Positions 25,266 to 38,627 are shown, counted from the first letter of the stretch. The stretch: DNA of 64,000 nt from Seriola aureovittata (GCF_021018895.1 NC_079387.1:3349083-3413082); one strand, 5' to 3'. Notes: generated by a model from the letters alone, not told the origin. Program-made: numbers and translations.

Positions 25266-26469
25266 ATTTTCACTTTGCCATAATTACCCCTTTTGCTTAC
25301 ATGACTGCTTAACATTACCTTTTACTCTCCCCAATGTTGAAGCCTTTAGTTTCTGGTTCAGTGTGTTAGAGGCTGAAAATTCCTCAGTGTCTCGTTACGT
25401 GCGCAGTAACTGTAAAAAGAATTGGTGTTGGAGGATGTTTGTGTGTTATAAACACACATAAGATTCCTGGCGTGTCTCATACTGATGTACCATGGCACAT
25501 GCCAACCTGAGAGCTTAACCTTGTTTTAACCCCAATAAAGCTCTTTGCTGTTCTCCTTCAGCCCCATTGTTTCACATCAGACCTGCTTAGCTGCCAATTG
25601 ACAGCTGTCCACAAGTGTCTTTGTTTGTGTGTGTGCAACTGTGCGCGTGTGTGTGCATGTGTGTGTGTTTTATTTTCCATGTTCTGTTCCACCCAGTCAA
25701 CCAGTTGACCTGCCAGTGAACCTTGACCGCTGCATGTTCAAAGCAGCCGCACAAGCTTATTTGTAGTCTGTCTGTGTGTGGACAGATGAGCGCTGGAGGA
25801 CTGACATTCTTCCCCTCTGTCACTTCTCTTTCATTCCACTTATCAAGCACTTGTTCAAATTTATCTTCATTTCTTTCTCCCTTCTTTTTATGTCTACCTG
25901 AATTTCATGCATTTCCCCTATACCTAAAAACCAACATGCTTTCTTTTTCTACCTGTTGTAACTCCACTCCCCCTTCTTTCCTGTGAACGAGTAAGCAGCT
26001 TCACTCTGGCAGTGCCTGTTGTCTCCTTTAGTTATTTATAGTATGTGTGTATTTCTGAAGAGGGCTCCTCGAAGAGCCATATCCATTTCTTGATAAATGA
26101 AATTCCTTGGCCCACTCTGAGGTCTTAACAATAGGACAACACAGACACTGAGCTTAAGCAACTCAGAACATTTAAACACACACATGCACACACACACACA
26201 TATGCACCTGCTACACACCTCAACTATTTGTCTCCAGTCACATACAGATTTTATCCACGAATAGAGATTTCCTCTCTGCTCAAGGATGACAACATGCAGA
26301 GATATAAAATAGAGGAGATGACATCTGTGCTGGGCGTCAGTCCATGTGCTGTTACAGACGTGAAATGGAAACTCTCAAACCAAGGACACTCACAGGAACT
26401 AAAGACTCTCCAGAAATAAGATTTTAAATGTCCTCTAAAAACTTTAGTTGAGTATTTATTGTTAGTTAT

Positions 26470-26805
26470 TTAGGTGCTGAAATTAGTTTGACGATCAATC
26501 AATGCGTCTGTTGAGAGAGAATTAATCAACAACAGATTTAGTAATTGATCATTTAAGTCATTCATCAAGCAAATATCTGGTTCCACCTTCTTCTCTCAGT
26601 CTGTGTAAAGTGGCTATGCTTAAGTTTAGGACTGTTGCTCGGAGGAAACAAGCAATTTGAAGACTTCACTTTGAGAAAAAGATGTTGTGATTATGACAGT
26701 TCACTATTTTCTGACATTTTACAGACCAACGATTCATCAAACTAATAAAATAAATTTACACAAAACCAACAGATTAATGAAAACAATCGTTAGTTAGCCC
26801 AAACT
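26470..26805 (-). mobile_element. degraded near-full-length copy of the hAT-like MITE family
   Basis: The minus strand starts GGGCTAACTAACGATTGTTT (26799 downwards) and includes GTCTGTAAAATGTCAGAAAA and a CTTCAAATTGCTTG stretch. It ends in GATTAATTCTCTC-like and GTCAAACTAATTT words near 26480. This landmark order is that of full copies of the family. No clean target duplication is visible. Confidence 0.6.
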
Positions 26806-28439
26806 CAAGAAGTAGTCGATACTGTACGCTTTCAGGTGATATGCAACGACCGCGCTGCAAATGCACAACTCCAGTCCGCAGTTTTAGATGAGAGATTTTC
26901 TATTGGTTTAGATGGGCTGATTAACCTCAGCTATTTGTTGCAGTTATCATTTCCGTCCTGCATGCTGTTTGTTGGTTGTGTAGCTACTTGCTTTGTCCGA
27001 GCAATTGTTACCTCACTTACTGTGGTGTGGTGGAGTTGGATTTTAAGTTATTTGAGTTGGAATACCTCCGAACACGTTTGTCGAAATAATGGATGGCATT
27101 TTCCAACATCTTGTTTTTGAAGGGATTTTTATCCATTGTTGTATTGTTTAATCATTCTCATCACATTATCCTGAGATGCTTTCTTTGTCAGAGAGTTTTG
27201 GTTTCTGTCAGGAAAAGTAGCCCTGAGCTGGATTTGGTGGCTTGCTCAAGGACACTTCAGTGAGCTGGATATTCAGTTTAGTCATTTTGTCCAAGGCCAG
27301 AGTTTGCTGTTCTTTTAATGGGATGAAATAGAGCAGTCACTTAGGTGGCTGTATCGCCCTTGCTCCAAAAAACATTTATTTTATTTATTTATTTTTTGTA
27401 AAATTTTATTTGGGGTTGTTGAAATAATCTCAAAATCCCTTAAATCCTTTTGAAATCCTAACTTAAAAATGTTTGCGAGTGCAATTAATACATTCAACAG
27501 ATACACAAATGCATGATAAATCAGACCCATCATCAAAAGTCATCACAGGCATCTGACGCATTACCTTTGGACAAATACATAAAAAGGGGGCTGATCCATG
27601 GCGCTTCCTTAGATTTTCATCACAGGGGACAGAAGCCACAGAAAAAATCAGTAAAGGGGGAAAAAAAACGTAAGGAAGAAAAGCGACAAAGAGGAGGAAA
27701 CTGACAAATGTGTGAGTCGGGGGATGTCAGGAGGGGTGGGTGATGTGGATTAAATTGGAGCAGCCCCAGGCTTCTCTCCATTTTTGTCTGGTTAAAGGAC
27801 AAAGTGTGAGGGGGGAAGTTAGTCCTTGTGTGTGTGTGTGTGTGTGTGCTGCATGTGTGTGTGTGTGTGCACAGATGAGGATGTATTATCTCGTGTGTAT
27901 CTGTGTGTCAGTTGATAGAACCCCTGGTATTCTTGAAAGGCTCTTATTGACAGACTTAATGCCCTTATTGGACATGAGACACGTGGCTGACACACTCCCT
28001 CAAGTGTGTGTGTGTCCAAGCAAATGCTGAAAGTGTGTTCATCTATAAGCATGTATTAATGTGTGCGTGAGCCCCCTGTATCTGCGCTGTGTGAGCCTGA
28101 ATTGATTTCCACACCAGAAGTCTCCTCTCTCTGCTGGTTGAGTTTTGCCAACACAGGGTGTCCAGCTCCTGCAGTCAGGATGTCTGATAATACGCAACAG
28201 AAAAAAAAACATCATTTGACAAATGAAAAGTTTAAAAGCTTTGATTTCAGTGACTAATACAGCGGCTACCAAACTTTATTCATGTCAAATAACCTCGAAA
28301 ATCTTTAGTTATTAGTGCCTCTGATTGTATCTTTGTAATGGTCTCTTGTTACAAAAGTTTCAACTTGCAAGTCATTTTTATCCGTTTACTCTGCTTTGGT
28401 GTTGAATTTGACGGCATGACATTGTTTTAATGACTCGCC

Positions 28440-28600
28440 TATTGCGCAAAGCTTATCAGCTAGCATTAATTGGAAAGCACTGGCTGCAGCGAAAGATGAT
28501 TTCGATGTGTCCTCGAAACATCATTTTCAATAAATGAATTCCTGTTACTCTTTGATGCAAAGAGAACTGTGAAGCTTTGAATAAATCTGCTTCTCTGCTT
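28440..28600. promoter_or_regulatory. candidate conserved non-coding element
   Basis: Repeat-free block around AAGCTTATCAGCTAGCATTA, ATTGGAAAGCACTGGCTGCA and CATTTTCAATAAATGAATTC. It is non-coding and of balanced composition. Inference only. Confidence 0.3.
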
Positions 28601-30583
28601 TTTTTTTTTTGCAGCTTCCTGGGGCTTTTGTTTTATTAAATCAAACCTGTAAGAGAAAAGGAGGCACATACATTTGACTGGCAGCAGACTGTGGAAAATG
28701 TTCTTCAGCCATCCACACATGAGCTGAATTTTTCTTGTAATTCAGTCGACATACTGTATATGCACAATGTAAGCATGGGAAATCAAAGTGAATAGATAAC
28801 ATTGTGTAATGTTGGTTGTAAAGGAAACCTAATTGTAAGGTGGATCAAGGTTAAGTTTCAAAGTCTGTGTTGAACTTCAGTTTGAAATTTCATGTCAGTC
28901 CAGAGGATTCATCCTCAGAGAAACATGAATATCTGAACCACATTCCTTGACAATCATCCAGTAGTAGTTAAGACTTTTCACTGAAAACCAAAAATGGTGG
29001 TGCTAAAGGAAAAGGCAAGGGCTCATCACAGTAGGTAAGGTTAACCCTCCGGGGGCCGTTAACATATCATGACGGTCCATACAATAGTACAGTCCACCCC
29101 TTGAACCACACCACTGAGGGTGAATTTAAATGTGTTTGTTCTGAACTCTCAGGGTTTATGTGCCACACAAAATGTCATCTGTCATAAAGCACGATGTGAA
29201 AAGAAGTCCTTTTAGAGTTAGAATAGATTGGTCAGCAGAACTGCTGTTCTTCCCTGCACCGAGGTCCTTATAACATCTTTATAATAATAATGAAATACTT
29301 CATTTGTTTATTCAGCACCTTTAAAACCCAGTTAAAGATGCTCTACATGGAAAAAATAAACCTTAAAAAAATTCCTCAACAACTAAATTGGCCTTAGATA
29401 ACTTTTGAGGTGTAACTTAAAAGATGTAGGGCTTGTGGGCAAATAAATCAAATTAATTTGCTGAATCCAAATTACTTTTAATGATGTGTAACATATCTGT
29501 ATTGTGAAAAATTGGGTGTCTCCCGATTTCCAGATGCTCAGGCAGTCTAGTACTAAGTTTAACGGTGGCACGTACAGGAGGAACAGAGTGAAGCCACAGA
29601 ACACGACTGAACACTGTGTGCACTCCTCTTTGTTCAGTCTGCACCCACCTGCCAGGTAACGCCAGTTAGCAACTGTCTGCTGAGATCAGCCGGAGCAGAT
29701 GAACTAATGTGTGGCTCTATCTGTGCTGAAACTGATTATTAAAGTGGATGGATGCGCTCTGCTTAGTTGAAGAAATCCACAGCAGTGTGAGATAACCTAC
29801 ATTAAATATGTATAACACAGACAGCCTTGCAGGTTGGTTCAGGTCTTTTATTACTCTTGCCCTACTGTCTTGCACATTGAGTTCTAAGTAGCATGTTTCA
29901 GTCCTCTTTTAGTCTTGTTGCATTTTGCAAAAAAAAAAGCCGCTGACCATGTGAGCCTTGGATTCTCAGGCAGGAGGCTCACAGGCATGTCTTATGTGAC
30001 AAATGTGGGGAAATCTTTTCTTCTTCCCCAACAAAGTCACTCAAAAAAGAGAGAGATTAAAAACCATTAACAATCTGCAGGATGTATGTCCTTATGTATG
30101 TATGGTCAGGCATTATTATTTACCTGAAGCAGCTGCAATCTCCACTGCTGCTGCATTTACTGATTCTGTGATGTTAAATAAATCTCTATCTCACATAGTC
30201 CCTCTTTCCCATTGACTCCTGTGTATCAGTCACACTCTTTCTCTTTATTTTCCCCTGTATAACTCTGGCTTTCTGTCTATCTTTTCATTGCCTCCTTTAA
30301 TTCTTTTTCCCCTTCTCACCCTTTTTTCTTCCCCTTTGTGTGATGAAAAAGTGCAGTCATGGCGTTTCAGTCTCATATCAAATGCTCATATGCGTAAAGG
30401 GAGAGAGAGACAAAGATGCCAGCCAGTGTGTGTGTATGTGTGTGTGTGCGCGCCAGGAGAACATTGCATTGAAGCACAAGTGAACATCTGGCCTATGTAC
30501 CAATGATTGGTTGGGGAAGTTCCTCAGGATATAACACTTGAAAATGTCTTGGCATGTTCACGACAACAGCAGTGCAGTTTGTT

Positions 30584-30709
<126 letters not shown>

Positions 30710-30867
30710 ATATTGGAAGGTGATTATGTTTGTGATGCGTATGTGTGAGTGATGATTGTATCATGTTTGAGGAAATTATTATGTTTGAATAACTTTAAGG
30801 TGATTGTTTTCTTGAAATGATTGTGTGTGAGTGGTGATTGTACAGCAGTCGTGTTAAAAATTGTATT

Positions 30868-30870
<3 letters not shown>

Positions 30871-30934
<64 letters not shown>
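30871..30934 (+). repeat. (GT)n microsatellite, 64 bp
   Basis: Perfect 32-unit GT array, same orientation as the array at 30588 and 160 bp from it. Confidence 0.97.
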
Positions 30935-30936
<2 letters not shown>

Positions 30937-31354
30937 TGGGAGCTTTTACTTCCCACCATTAGCTCCAAACCCTTTTTTTGAGCAGGCGGCTGATTCTTCC
31001 CTTGATTACTATTTAGACTTCCACTTGTTTACCGTGCGCCATCTCTCCTTTGTTTTATCTCTCCGTTTATACTTTCTGCTAGCTCGTTATTCCTCTTTCT
31101 CTGGAATCATTTTATTTTCTAGTTGATAACGGTGCTACTTAGGTTCAACAAGAGGTCAGAAGAAGTTTTTGTTCTACTTTCACCTCTGTTTTCTTTCTTT
31201 CTTTCCTCCGTAACCACCTCCTCCTTTTCTTTTCTTTTTATTCTCCTTTGTATTTTCATTCTTATTTCCATTCTTTCCAGTTTTTTCTCTGCTGTAAGTT
31301 TTGTGTGCTACTGATAGCACATTTGTCTGCTGTGTTCATGTGAGCCTGTAAAGG

Positions 31355-31440
31355 AGGTGGTGGCCCTGATCGGCGGCGTCCGCCCGGTGCAGGCGGCGGC
31401 GGGTGGCGGGCCGTGGAAGATGCGGCAGGGTTGTTAAAAG
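31355..31440. promoter_or_regulatory. short GC- and CpG-rich island in AT-rich flank
   Basis: About 70 bases (roughly 31365-31430) with many CpGs (GATCGGCGGCGTCCGCCCGG, CAGGCGGCGGCGGGTGGCGG), in strong contrast to the AT-rich sequence on both sides. It could be the remains of a CpG-island promoter for a non-coding transcript, an insulator-type site, or a decayed GGC repeat. No ORF or splice evidence helps decide. Confidence 0.35.
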
Positions 31441-31479
31441 TGTTGTTAAGAGAGCGGCTGGCAGCTGTTCCTGACAGGT

Positions 31480-31860
31480 TGGGGATGGAAGGACAGATGG
31501 TGTTTGATTAGCGAACAGACCGCTGATGGAAGGAAAGATGGAGGGATGGTAGGAGGAATGAGGGAGGGGGGACGGATGTCGGTTAGAAGGGGGATAAAAA
31601 GAAGACGGAAGGATGGAGGGATGATTCTTGGACTTAAAGATGGATTAATGGATGAAAATACATAGTAAAAGGAAATGATATATGATCAGTGATAGATCAA
31701 TAGATGTATAACCTTTTGACAAATGGAAGGACTGATGAAGGATAGATGGTTGGCTGATTTGGCCGAAACATTACATAACAGACAGGAATCAATTGAATGC
31801 AAAGAGAGATCGAAGAATGGATAGATAACAAAATGGATGGATGAGCTGGAGTGAAACAGA
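31480..31860 (+). repeat. degenerate GGAT/GGAA-type repeat stretch
   Basis: Many loosely spaced units GATGGA, GGAAGGA, GGATGG and GATAGAT over about 380 bp, such as GACGGAAGGATGGAGGGATG and ATGGATTAATGGATG. This looks like a decayed tetranucleotide array. Confidence 0.6.
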
Positions 31861-31929
31861 AGCATGACCTGATGGAGAAACAAAGATATACAGAGCGTGC
31901 TGGGAGGAGGAAGTGAAAACGCTGTCGGG

Positions 31930-32110
31930 GCAGCTGTTCCAAATAACAATTAGCTTCATTCACCTGGGTGCCATCTTAAAGAACCGATGCAAGTGAACAT
32001 GCAGCGCTGACTGATTAAAGTCTGTTCAACAAGATAACGGTGATCGTTGCAGCGAATGATGGTCCAATTCAATCAGTCAGTTGTTTGAATGATGTCTTAA
32101 AGTTAATGTG
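31930..32110. promoter_or_regulatory. candidate conserved non-coding element
   Basis: Unique block following the GGAT repeats: TTCCAAATAACAATTAGCTT (ACAAT SOX-like and CAATTAG homeodomain-like words), CACCTGGGTGCC (E-box) and GATAACGGTGATCGTTGC. Inference from motif content and absence of repeats. Confidence 0.35.
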
Positions 32111-33020
32111 TTATAATGACTCGTAATTAAAGCTGAATTTAGATTCGAACAGGTCAGTCTGAGGTCAGACGGGGCTCCCAAGTCCTATATTAGCTGCGTG
32201 AATGAATGATGTGCAAATGTGCTGATGAGACAGAAATGAAAACACTTGCGACTACAATATTTTCACAGACAACCATGGATCGGCTTCCACAGATAGAAGG
32301 ATGGCTTAATTGACAATGCACACCTCCATGGTTGTCACTGTGTACTCAGGTACTCACAGACTCCACACTTTAGTTAACATTTCCTGTTACTCGAGATGAA
32401 CTTGGAAAAATAGAGCAAAGTTATAGCCCATCTTTTCCAATTTCCTAATGCATCCTAAAATCAGAAAAAAAAAGACCACAAGAAAGAAGACATATGTGAT
32501 GATTTCTTTGTTCCCAGAGTAAAGAATGCAGACCAACAAGCTGACCACTAAATTTTATCCTAAAAATGTAGTCGTTGTTTATTTAAAAAAAAAACTCTTT
32601 CTTTCAGACACATACACACACCACAGTTCACTGTAGCAGCAGTTAACACAGAGAAGAGAGTCAGAGCTAATAAAATTATGTTGAGGAGTGATTTTCTCCA
32701 TAATAAACTCTCTCCCTACTCCATAATAACAGTGGCTATTACCCAAGATGTATCACTGTCATGCCATCTCTGCGGACAGTCAGCGAGCTTGTGTCTCTGT
32801 TAGTGCGTTTGTGCGTATGACTGGGTGATTGAGAATGAAACAATCAGCAGGCCAACACAAACACAGCTGTTTTATTGTTGCGCTGCTCAGATGTGCTTTC
32901 ACAGGCAGACGGCGTGTGTGTGTGATCATATAGAGCAAAGAGTGACCCCACCTCCTGTTCAGCCCTCCTGTTCTAATGAAAAGCTTTGGCAGCGTAAGCT
33001 AATGCACAAGATACTGCTCA

Positions 33021-33044
33021 CCCCCCCCCCCCCCCCCCCCCCCC
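33021..33044 (+). repeat. poly-C run of 24
   Basis: Homopolymer of 24 C, rare in vertebrate DNA compared with poly-A/T. Confidence 0.95.
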
Positions 33045-35874
33045 GTCTGTATATCTGTGTTTTTCATTCTTAAAGCTGAAATCTGCTACAGTTTTTCTTT
33101 TTTTTTATGTGTCTTTATGACATCCATCTGTGTTGTTGTGTGCTGCATCCCAGTAACAACAAGATTAAGCAACTTCCCAAGACCACACTAACTTATCATC
33201 CTTGCTGTAGTTTGAAAGTTCCATATATAATGTGTTAAAAATCTAACCTACTCATCAGACTTAGTTACCATTTAACTTTCCGTCATTATTCAGTCTGACC
33301 GTGCATTCATGTTGTCCTAACCAATCAGTAAAGTGACACATCCATCCCACTGATGTAGCTGGATGCAGCAGCAGTTGAAAGGAACAGTGTTTCACATTGA
33401 TCACAAAGCTGTTATGGTTGTAAGAGTTTATAGTTTTGTAAAGTTAACTTGCAACAACTTGTACAGCTGCATTAATCTCATCCATGCTTGGTGACCACCC
33501 TCGTTGTTTTCCTGGCTCTGGCGCAAGAGAAGTGCAGTCCCTCTGTTAATCCCACCTAGACAGCAGCGCTGGGTTGGGATCACGGTTGGGCTGATAGTTT
33601 CTCCGGCTGGCAGTGAGCCCAACACCAGACCTATGTGCATCAATGGGGAAATAAAAGGAGACATGGATTCAGAAGTGTAAACATTTAGATTATGCTGTAT
33701 TATCCTTTATTCCAAGTCTGGTCTCTAAAATTGACTTAAATTTCTTAACATGAATTGCAAGTTGATTAATTAACTGCAGTTATGAACAACATAAATTTAC
33801 CTAATAAAAACTAACCCCTAGTATTTTGATTATTATCCATACCTTTAAGGCAATCATCGTCCTGCCAAACACTGTACGCTAAAAAAATCAAAGGTAACAG
33901 TAGCTCTGTCTCAAAAAGGCCTTTTTGTAGAAGTCTATGCTTTTATTTTGTAAGGTGGGTAACTTCCTTTTTTTTTGCTTTATTCCCCTTTGACTTCTTC
34001 ATAGAGAAAACAATCTTCATAGAAGCTGGTTTATTACAGGAGGCATAACTTTATGGGATTATAAACTGCTTTACTATGTTATTATCAGCATCGTACTTCT
34101 GGCAGTAGCTGCATTATTACATGCAAATGCTGCCATATCATTGTTGGAATTTAATTTAAACATGAGCACAGCACAACTTGTAGCCATGTTTTATACACAC
34201 CTTGTTTTTTCCCCTCATATTTTCGGTGTGTGTGTGTGAGAGAGAGAGAGATAGACAGCGAGGGAGAGAGGCAGAGACAGAGTGTGAGGACAGAGGAGAA
34301 AAAAGAGAGGCACATTGAGTGCTGGCACTTTATCTCATGCTGGTGATGCTGGTTGGCATTGTGTGATGCCAGTTAGTGTTTGGCGCCAACACACAGAGGG
34401 CATGTTGTGTGTTTGTGTGTGTTAGGGAGGTAAGTGGTGTGAGAGGAGGGTCGATGAAGTGAAAGCTATGAGAATGGAAGCAAAGAGGGGAGAGACTGGA
34501 GAGGTAAAAATGGGGAAGAGGAGAGAGTAATATCAGTGATAAAGGGCTGAGAGAGTATGAACAGAGAAGGGATGGAGGAGTGAGAGGGATAGTAGGGCAA
34601 TGAGGGCAGACGGGCCTCGTCCCTGTGCCTTTGTGTGTGTCTGTACCTATGTCTTTTTGTGTGTGTGTGTGTGTGTGTATGTGTGTGTCTGTCCCTGTGT
34701 CTTTGTACTGGCTAATCTAGGCGTCAGCAGCTTTTTGAGGCTTTTGTGCTGACAATAATCACACAGCGCTCCTCTTTTCAATTCATCAGCAACAACAACA
34801 AGGGATCACATGTCCCCTATACAGAATCCAGAGAGAGAGAGAGAGAGACAGAGAGAGGGAGGGAGGGCATGGACAGAGTTAAAGTGGCCATCATGTTGCC
34901 TAGTTACTGCTTGGGTTGATGGTGATTTGGTGTGTGTGGGAAGGCACAGGCAAACGGTCAACGCCCTCTGCACCTCTGCTGGGCGCGAATAGAACAGAGA
35001 AAAGTACAATCACACACGTACAAACCAAACATCCCCTCCCCCTCCTTTTTTTTTTTTCAAAGAATAATTTATTTCATGTTGCAGTGTGATGGATAAACAA
35101 TGAGTAAACCACTGGTCAAATCTGTAGCAAGCATTAATAATAATCATCATCATCAGAATAACATTAATAGGAATAATTATTTCAATTATAAATAACAGTA
35201 TCAGAGTGATCAGAGTAATTATTACATCTATACAAGCTACAAATATCAGCATTTTGTTGTATGTATTTTTTTTCTGCTGTTAAAACCTTAAACACTTCAC
35301 ACATGACCTGGCTGGTGTAGCTGCCCCTCTTGGCCGCCCAGAGCAGAGAGAAATATCTAAAGAAATCGAATGTGTCAATGATGAAGGGGGTTAAAATTGA
35401 ACATTTCTGAATGTATGAGATACAAACTTAAAACTAAGAACATCTGATTGTACCACAGTCAGCCATCTGAGTTTTTAAATGTGTTACAATCCTCAGTGCA
35501 AGTGTTTATTTTTAAAGTCCAATCAATACTTAAACTTAATTACAAATACTTAAATGATAATTCTTCATCTTTCTGATCAAAGAACCAGATGAAACTGGAA
35601 TGAATGGAGAAATTAAACAAACACTTTTACCAAACTGCCCTGTGTAAATCAACATTACTTTAAAAAATAAAGTGAAAAACTGACATAAATGTGATTTTGA
35701 GATTCTGTGAAACATGACGTACAAATGAAGCATCTAACAGAAATTAAATAAAACACACACAATGACATGAAAATTTGTACAGCACCTGTCATGTCTTAAG
35801 CATTTATCCATTATCCTATATCAGTGCTATATTTTCCAAATATTATAATTAAAAAGCCAGAAGTGGTGGAGGCT

Positions 35875-35990
35875 GCCGTTGGCATTTTTATAGTGGTGTA
35901 TATATTGGCTGATAACTGACACTTTGTTTTTGGTTATGTAGTCACCATTACATAGTTTGTCCACCAGAGAGCACTGACGTGTATTTTTCC
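35875..35990 (+). mobile_element. fragment of a dispersed fish repeat
   Basis: TATTGGCTGATAACTGACAC, then about 50 bases later GTTTGTCCACCAGAGAGCAC. This pair of landmarks and spacing recalls a common fish DNA-transposon-derived repeat ('TTGGCCGATAACTG...CCACCAGAGGGCGCTG'). No termini are seen. Assignment from memory, so only moderate confidence. Confidence 0.4.
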
Positions 35991-36614
35991 TGTAAAACAT
36001 CCTGCTCAGTACATATTTTGGTCATAAATCTCAGATAACAACACTTAAGGGCTCCTTGTCGTGCAGAAAGTGTACTGTAAACAGACAGGTGTGTAGGAGA
36101 TAAAGCAGTGGTTCAAAACAAAAAAGTCAAATACTTTTCAGTCAAGCAACCTTCAGAAGGTCTTAAACATATCTACTGAATTCCCAATAAGTGCTGACAG
36201 TGTGTGAGAGCATCTGCCTCAAAAATCCAGTGTTGGTCAGGCTCTTGTAATTAAATAAAATCAGTGCAGTAAATGAGAAAACATGGATGAGGACAATGGG
36301 TCTCTCCATAATCTGGTTTTCAACAGTTTACAATAATATGTTCATCAAGTTTGTCTCAGATGTGGATAAACCTTTTTTTTCTTAAACAGTATTTTGTCAT
36401 CGACGCTCTGGGTGCCTGAATGCAACATGAGCCAAAAGGGGCAGCGAGGGAGGGGCAGGGAGAGCCACACAGTCAAGACAAACAACCAGTAAGTCTCAGT
36501 ACAGTAAGAAGAGGAAGAAGTAAAAAGAGGAGGGAAATGAAGGGAAATAAACTAAGTTTGTTTTTTGCCCAGTTTGTCTGGGATTGGGATTGCTACTGTG
36601 CTTTTCTGTTCAAG

Positions 36615-36740
<126 letters not shown>

Positions 36741-37406
36741 CTGTATAAGTGACTGAGAAGCTGTAAGCTCATACAAAGGAGAAAAATTACAGAAACATCA
36801 CTTTTTTTTCCAAAATGTCCATGTAACTTAAAAACATCCACAATAAAAAGATTTCTATATATTATCATCTTTCTTTTTAGTTCACTCCTGATCCCAAATC
36901 TTGGGCTGAAGATTGATCCATAATCCTCCTCATCCCTGAAGGAGGATGAAGAGCGAGCTTGGACGAGATGGAGGAGAAAGAGGAGATCGGGTTTTTGGCA
37001 AGGAGGAGCTTTTCTGTAAGTGCAAGGAGGTTCAATTTTCACTGTTTTGCTTTTAATTTATAAAAGTCTCAACACACTTTGTTAATTTGAGTATCGTATG
37101 ACTCACGAGTTTCAGCCCTCTACCTCAGTGAAGAGGAATATTTTTTCTTTATAAAACATCTTGAGGGCACGTTTGTCTTTAAAAGATGGGCTGACCAAAA
37201 ACAACCACCAACAAACCTCTCCAGAAGCCTCCAAGTAGAAGAACTTCAAGTCTCTGCATCGTGTTATGAAAGTCAAACTCCTTCAAATGTATTTCACTGA
37301 AGACCTTAACCTAGTCTAACTGTGCGCCTTCAGAGGCCTTTTCTTAAAGTCTTCTCACAGTTCTTGGAGGTTTGTCTTGCTTGCTGTGTTTCCTCCCTCG
37401 CCCTAG

Positions 37407-37592
37407 TCAGTCGTGGAGGAGTTCTTGTAGACAGTTGGGGGATTTGAAAACCTCAGGAACCTCGCTGTCGAGTTTGCAGATCACCTTGTAGATGGCCTTC
37501 TTCCAGGACGGGTCTGCGTCTTTGCCAGCCACGATGGCATTGAAGAACTCACGAAGAGTCACCTGGGCCACCTCCAGAAATCGATCTGGAAC
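37407..37592 (-). CDS. prox1: prox1 last coding exon: end of the Prospero domain and stop codon
   Basis: The minus strand gives 61 codons plus TGA (37409-37407). It begins VPDRFLEVAQVTLREFFNAI, continues VAGKDADPSWKKAIYKVICK and ends SPNCLQELLHD. This is the remainder of the Prospero domain, which packs on the homeodomain to form one structural unit and ends the protein, as in all PROX1 proteins. The acceptor is CACTTCAG (AG at 37594-37593) in phase 0, joining to the exon ending at 51463. The extra 16 residues that an ORF caller adds before VPDRF are intron. Compared with the usual PROX1 C terminus, I and V are exchanged at several places, KDVDPSWK reads KDADPSWK, and the final residue is D rather than E. 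These are conservative changes with no break. Together the three exons make an intact 162-residue homeo-prospero domain. Confidence 0.97.
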   Translation of the reverse strand, partial: VPDRFLEVAQVTLREFFNAIVAGKDADPSWKKAIYKVICKLDSEVPEVFKSPNCLQELLHD

Positions 37593-37844
37593 CTGAAGTG
37601 GATAAGAGGGAGAAAGAGGGAGAAAGAAAAAGGAAATCATGAGTCATCATGTGTCTGTTTGATTGGTTGAACTGAAGAGGAACCTCTCCTCACTCGCCTT
37701 CTTCTTTCTTGTCCTAAATTTAGATTTACAACACAGTATTCTTCACCATAAAAAAGTTCAATATACAGAGCAGTTTTACTTCTGTATGAGCAAAATGGAG
37801 TACATTACATAAACTGTCATGAGCACTGTCAGGTCCAACACACA

Positions 37845-38110
37845 GTGTTTGGTGTGGAGACCTGGCTCGCAGTTGGTGTTCCGGTTCATCTCAAAGGTGT
37901 TGGATCATGTCAGGGCTCTGTGCAGGCCAGTCAAGTTCTTCCACACCAAACGGGGAAAACCATTTTTCTTTTACTCCGTGTAATTTGTGTGAAGTGGCAC
38001 TGTTGTACTGAAAAAGGAACTCCCCCAACCTGTTGCTACAAAGTTGGAAATATCATTAAGATTTACAGCTTAACTGGAAATGACCCAAACCATAAAGCTC
38101 TACAACAAAG
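37845..38110 (-). pseudogene. Tc1/mariner transposase remnant
   Basis: On the minus strand, 37950-37909 reads FGVEELDWPAQSPD, the hallmark around the last catalytic region of Tc1-like DDE transposases. It is followed by recognisable but damaged codons for the HLWDELE-type stretch with an in-frame stop (QHL, stop, DEPEHQLRAR). About 38050-37985 further upstream on that strand resembles the preceding LPTLWEQ...PFLFQ part of the protein, with stops and a frame change. Only the C-terminal third is left, no terminal inverted repeats are seen, and it cannot code for an active enzyme. It lies in the prox1 intron in the same orientation as the gene. Tc1-like elements of this type are among the commonest DNA transposons in fish. 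Confidence 0.8.
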
Positions 38111-38627
38111 GTAAACACAGTTTTTCAGTCAGCAGCCACAGCCATCAAAAGTCCCTTAGAGACATCCAACTGTCCAAAATTATCATTGCAAAGCAAAAAT
38201 AATCTGTAAGAATAAAAAATGTTGAAGAACAAGTACTCGGATACAGAGGGTTTGCTTTTAGAAAAGTGATTGTGTGACTGAACTGGATCTGAATCAGGGT
38301 AAGTGTGCGTGTGTTTCAGGTGTCCATATATTTCTATTTCTGTAACAAGTTCTTGTTCAGCGGTGAACTTCCCCTAAATGTACTTCCCCTTTCTTAACAG
38401 CCCCCAGCTGTGTGTGTGAACACACACACTCACACATAATGACAGATGACACACTCAGTCCTTGACAATGGCAGGTGGACAGTTGTCTGTGATCTGTCAC
38501 TGTTTGTGTGTGTGTGTGGGTGGGTGTGTGTGTGGGTGTGTGACAGAGTTTAAACAAGAACGAAGGGATTGCAGGGGTCCAATTGTCCTTTCCACAAGTA
38601 GGCATAAATATACTGTCATCACAAGGC

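Noticed and set aside
27225..27300. GGCTTGCTCAAGGACACTTC resembling a fish SINE/LINE word
   Set aside because: Only one short word matches; too little to call an element.
37593..37640. N-terminal extension of the last prox1 frame (MISFFFLPLSPSYPLQ)
   Set aside because: It is the polypyrimidine tract and acceptor of the intron read as codons.
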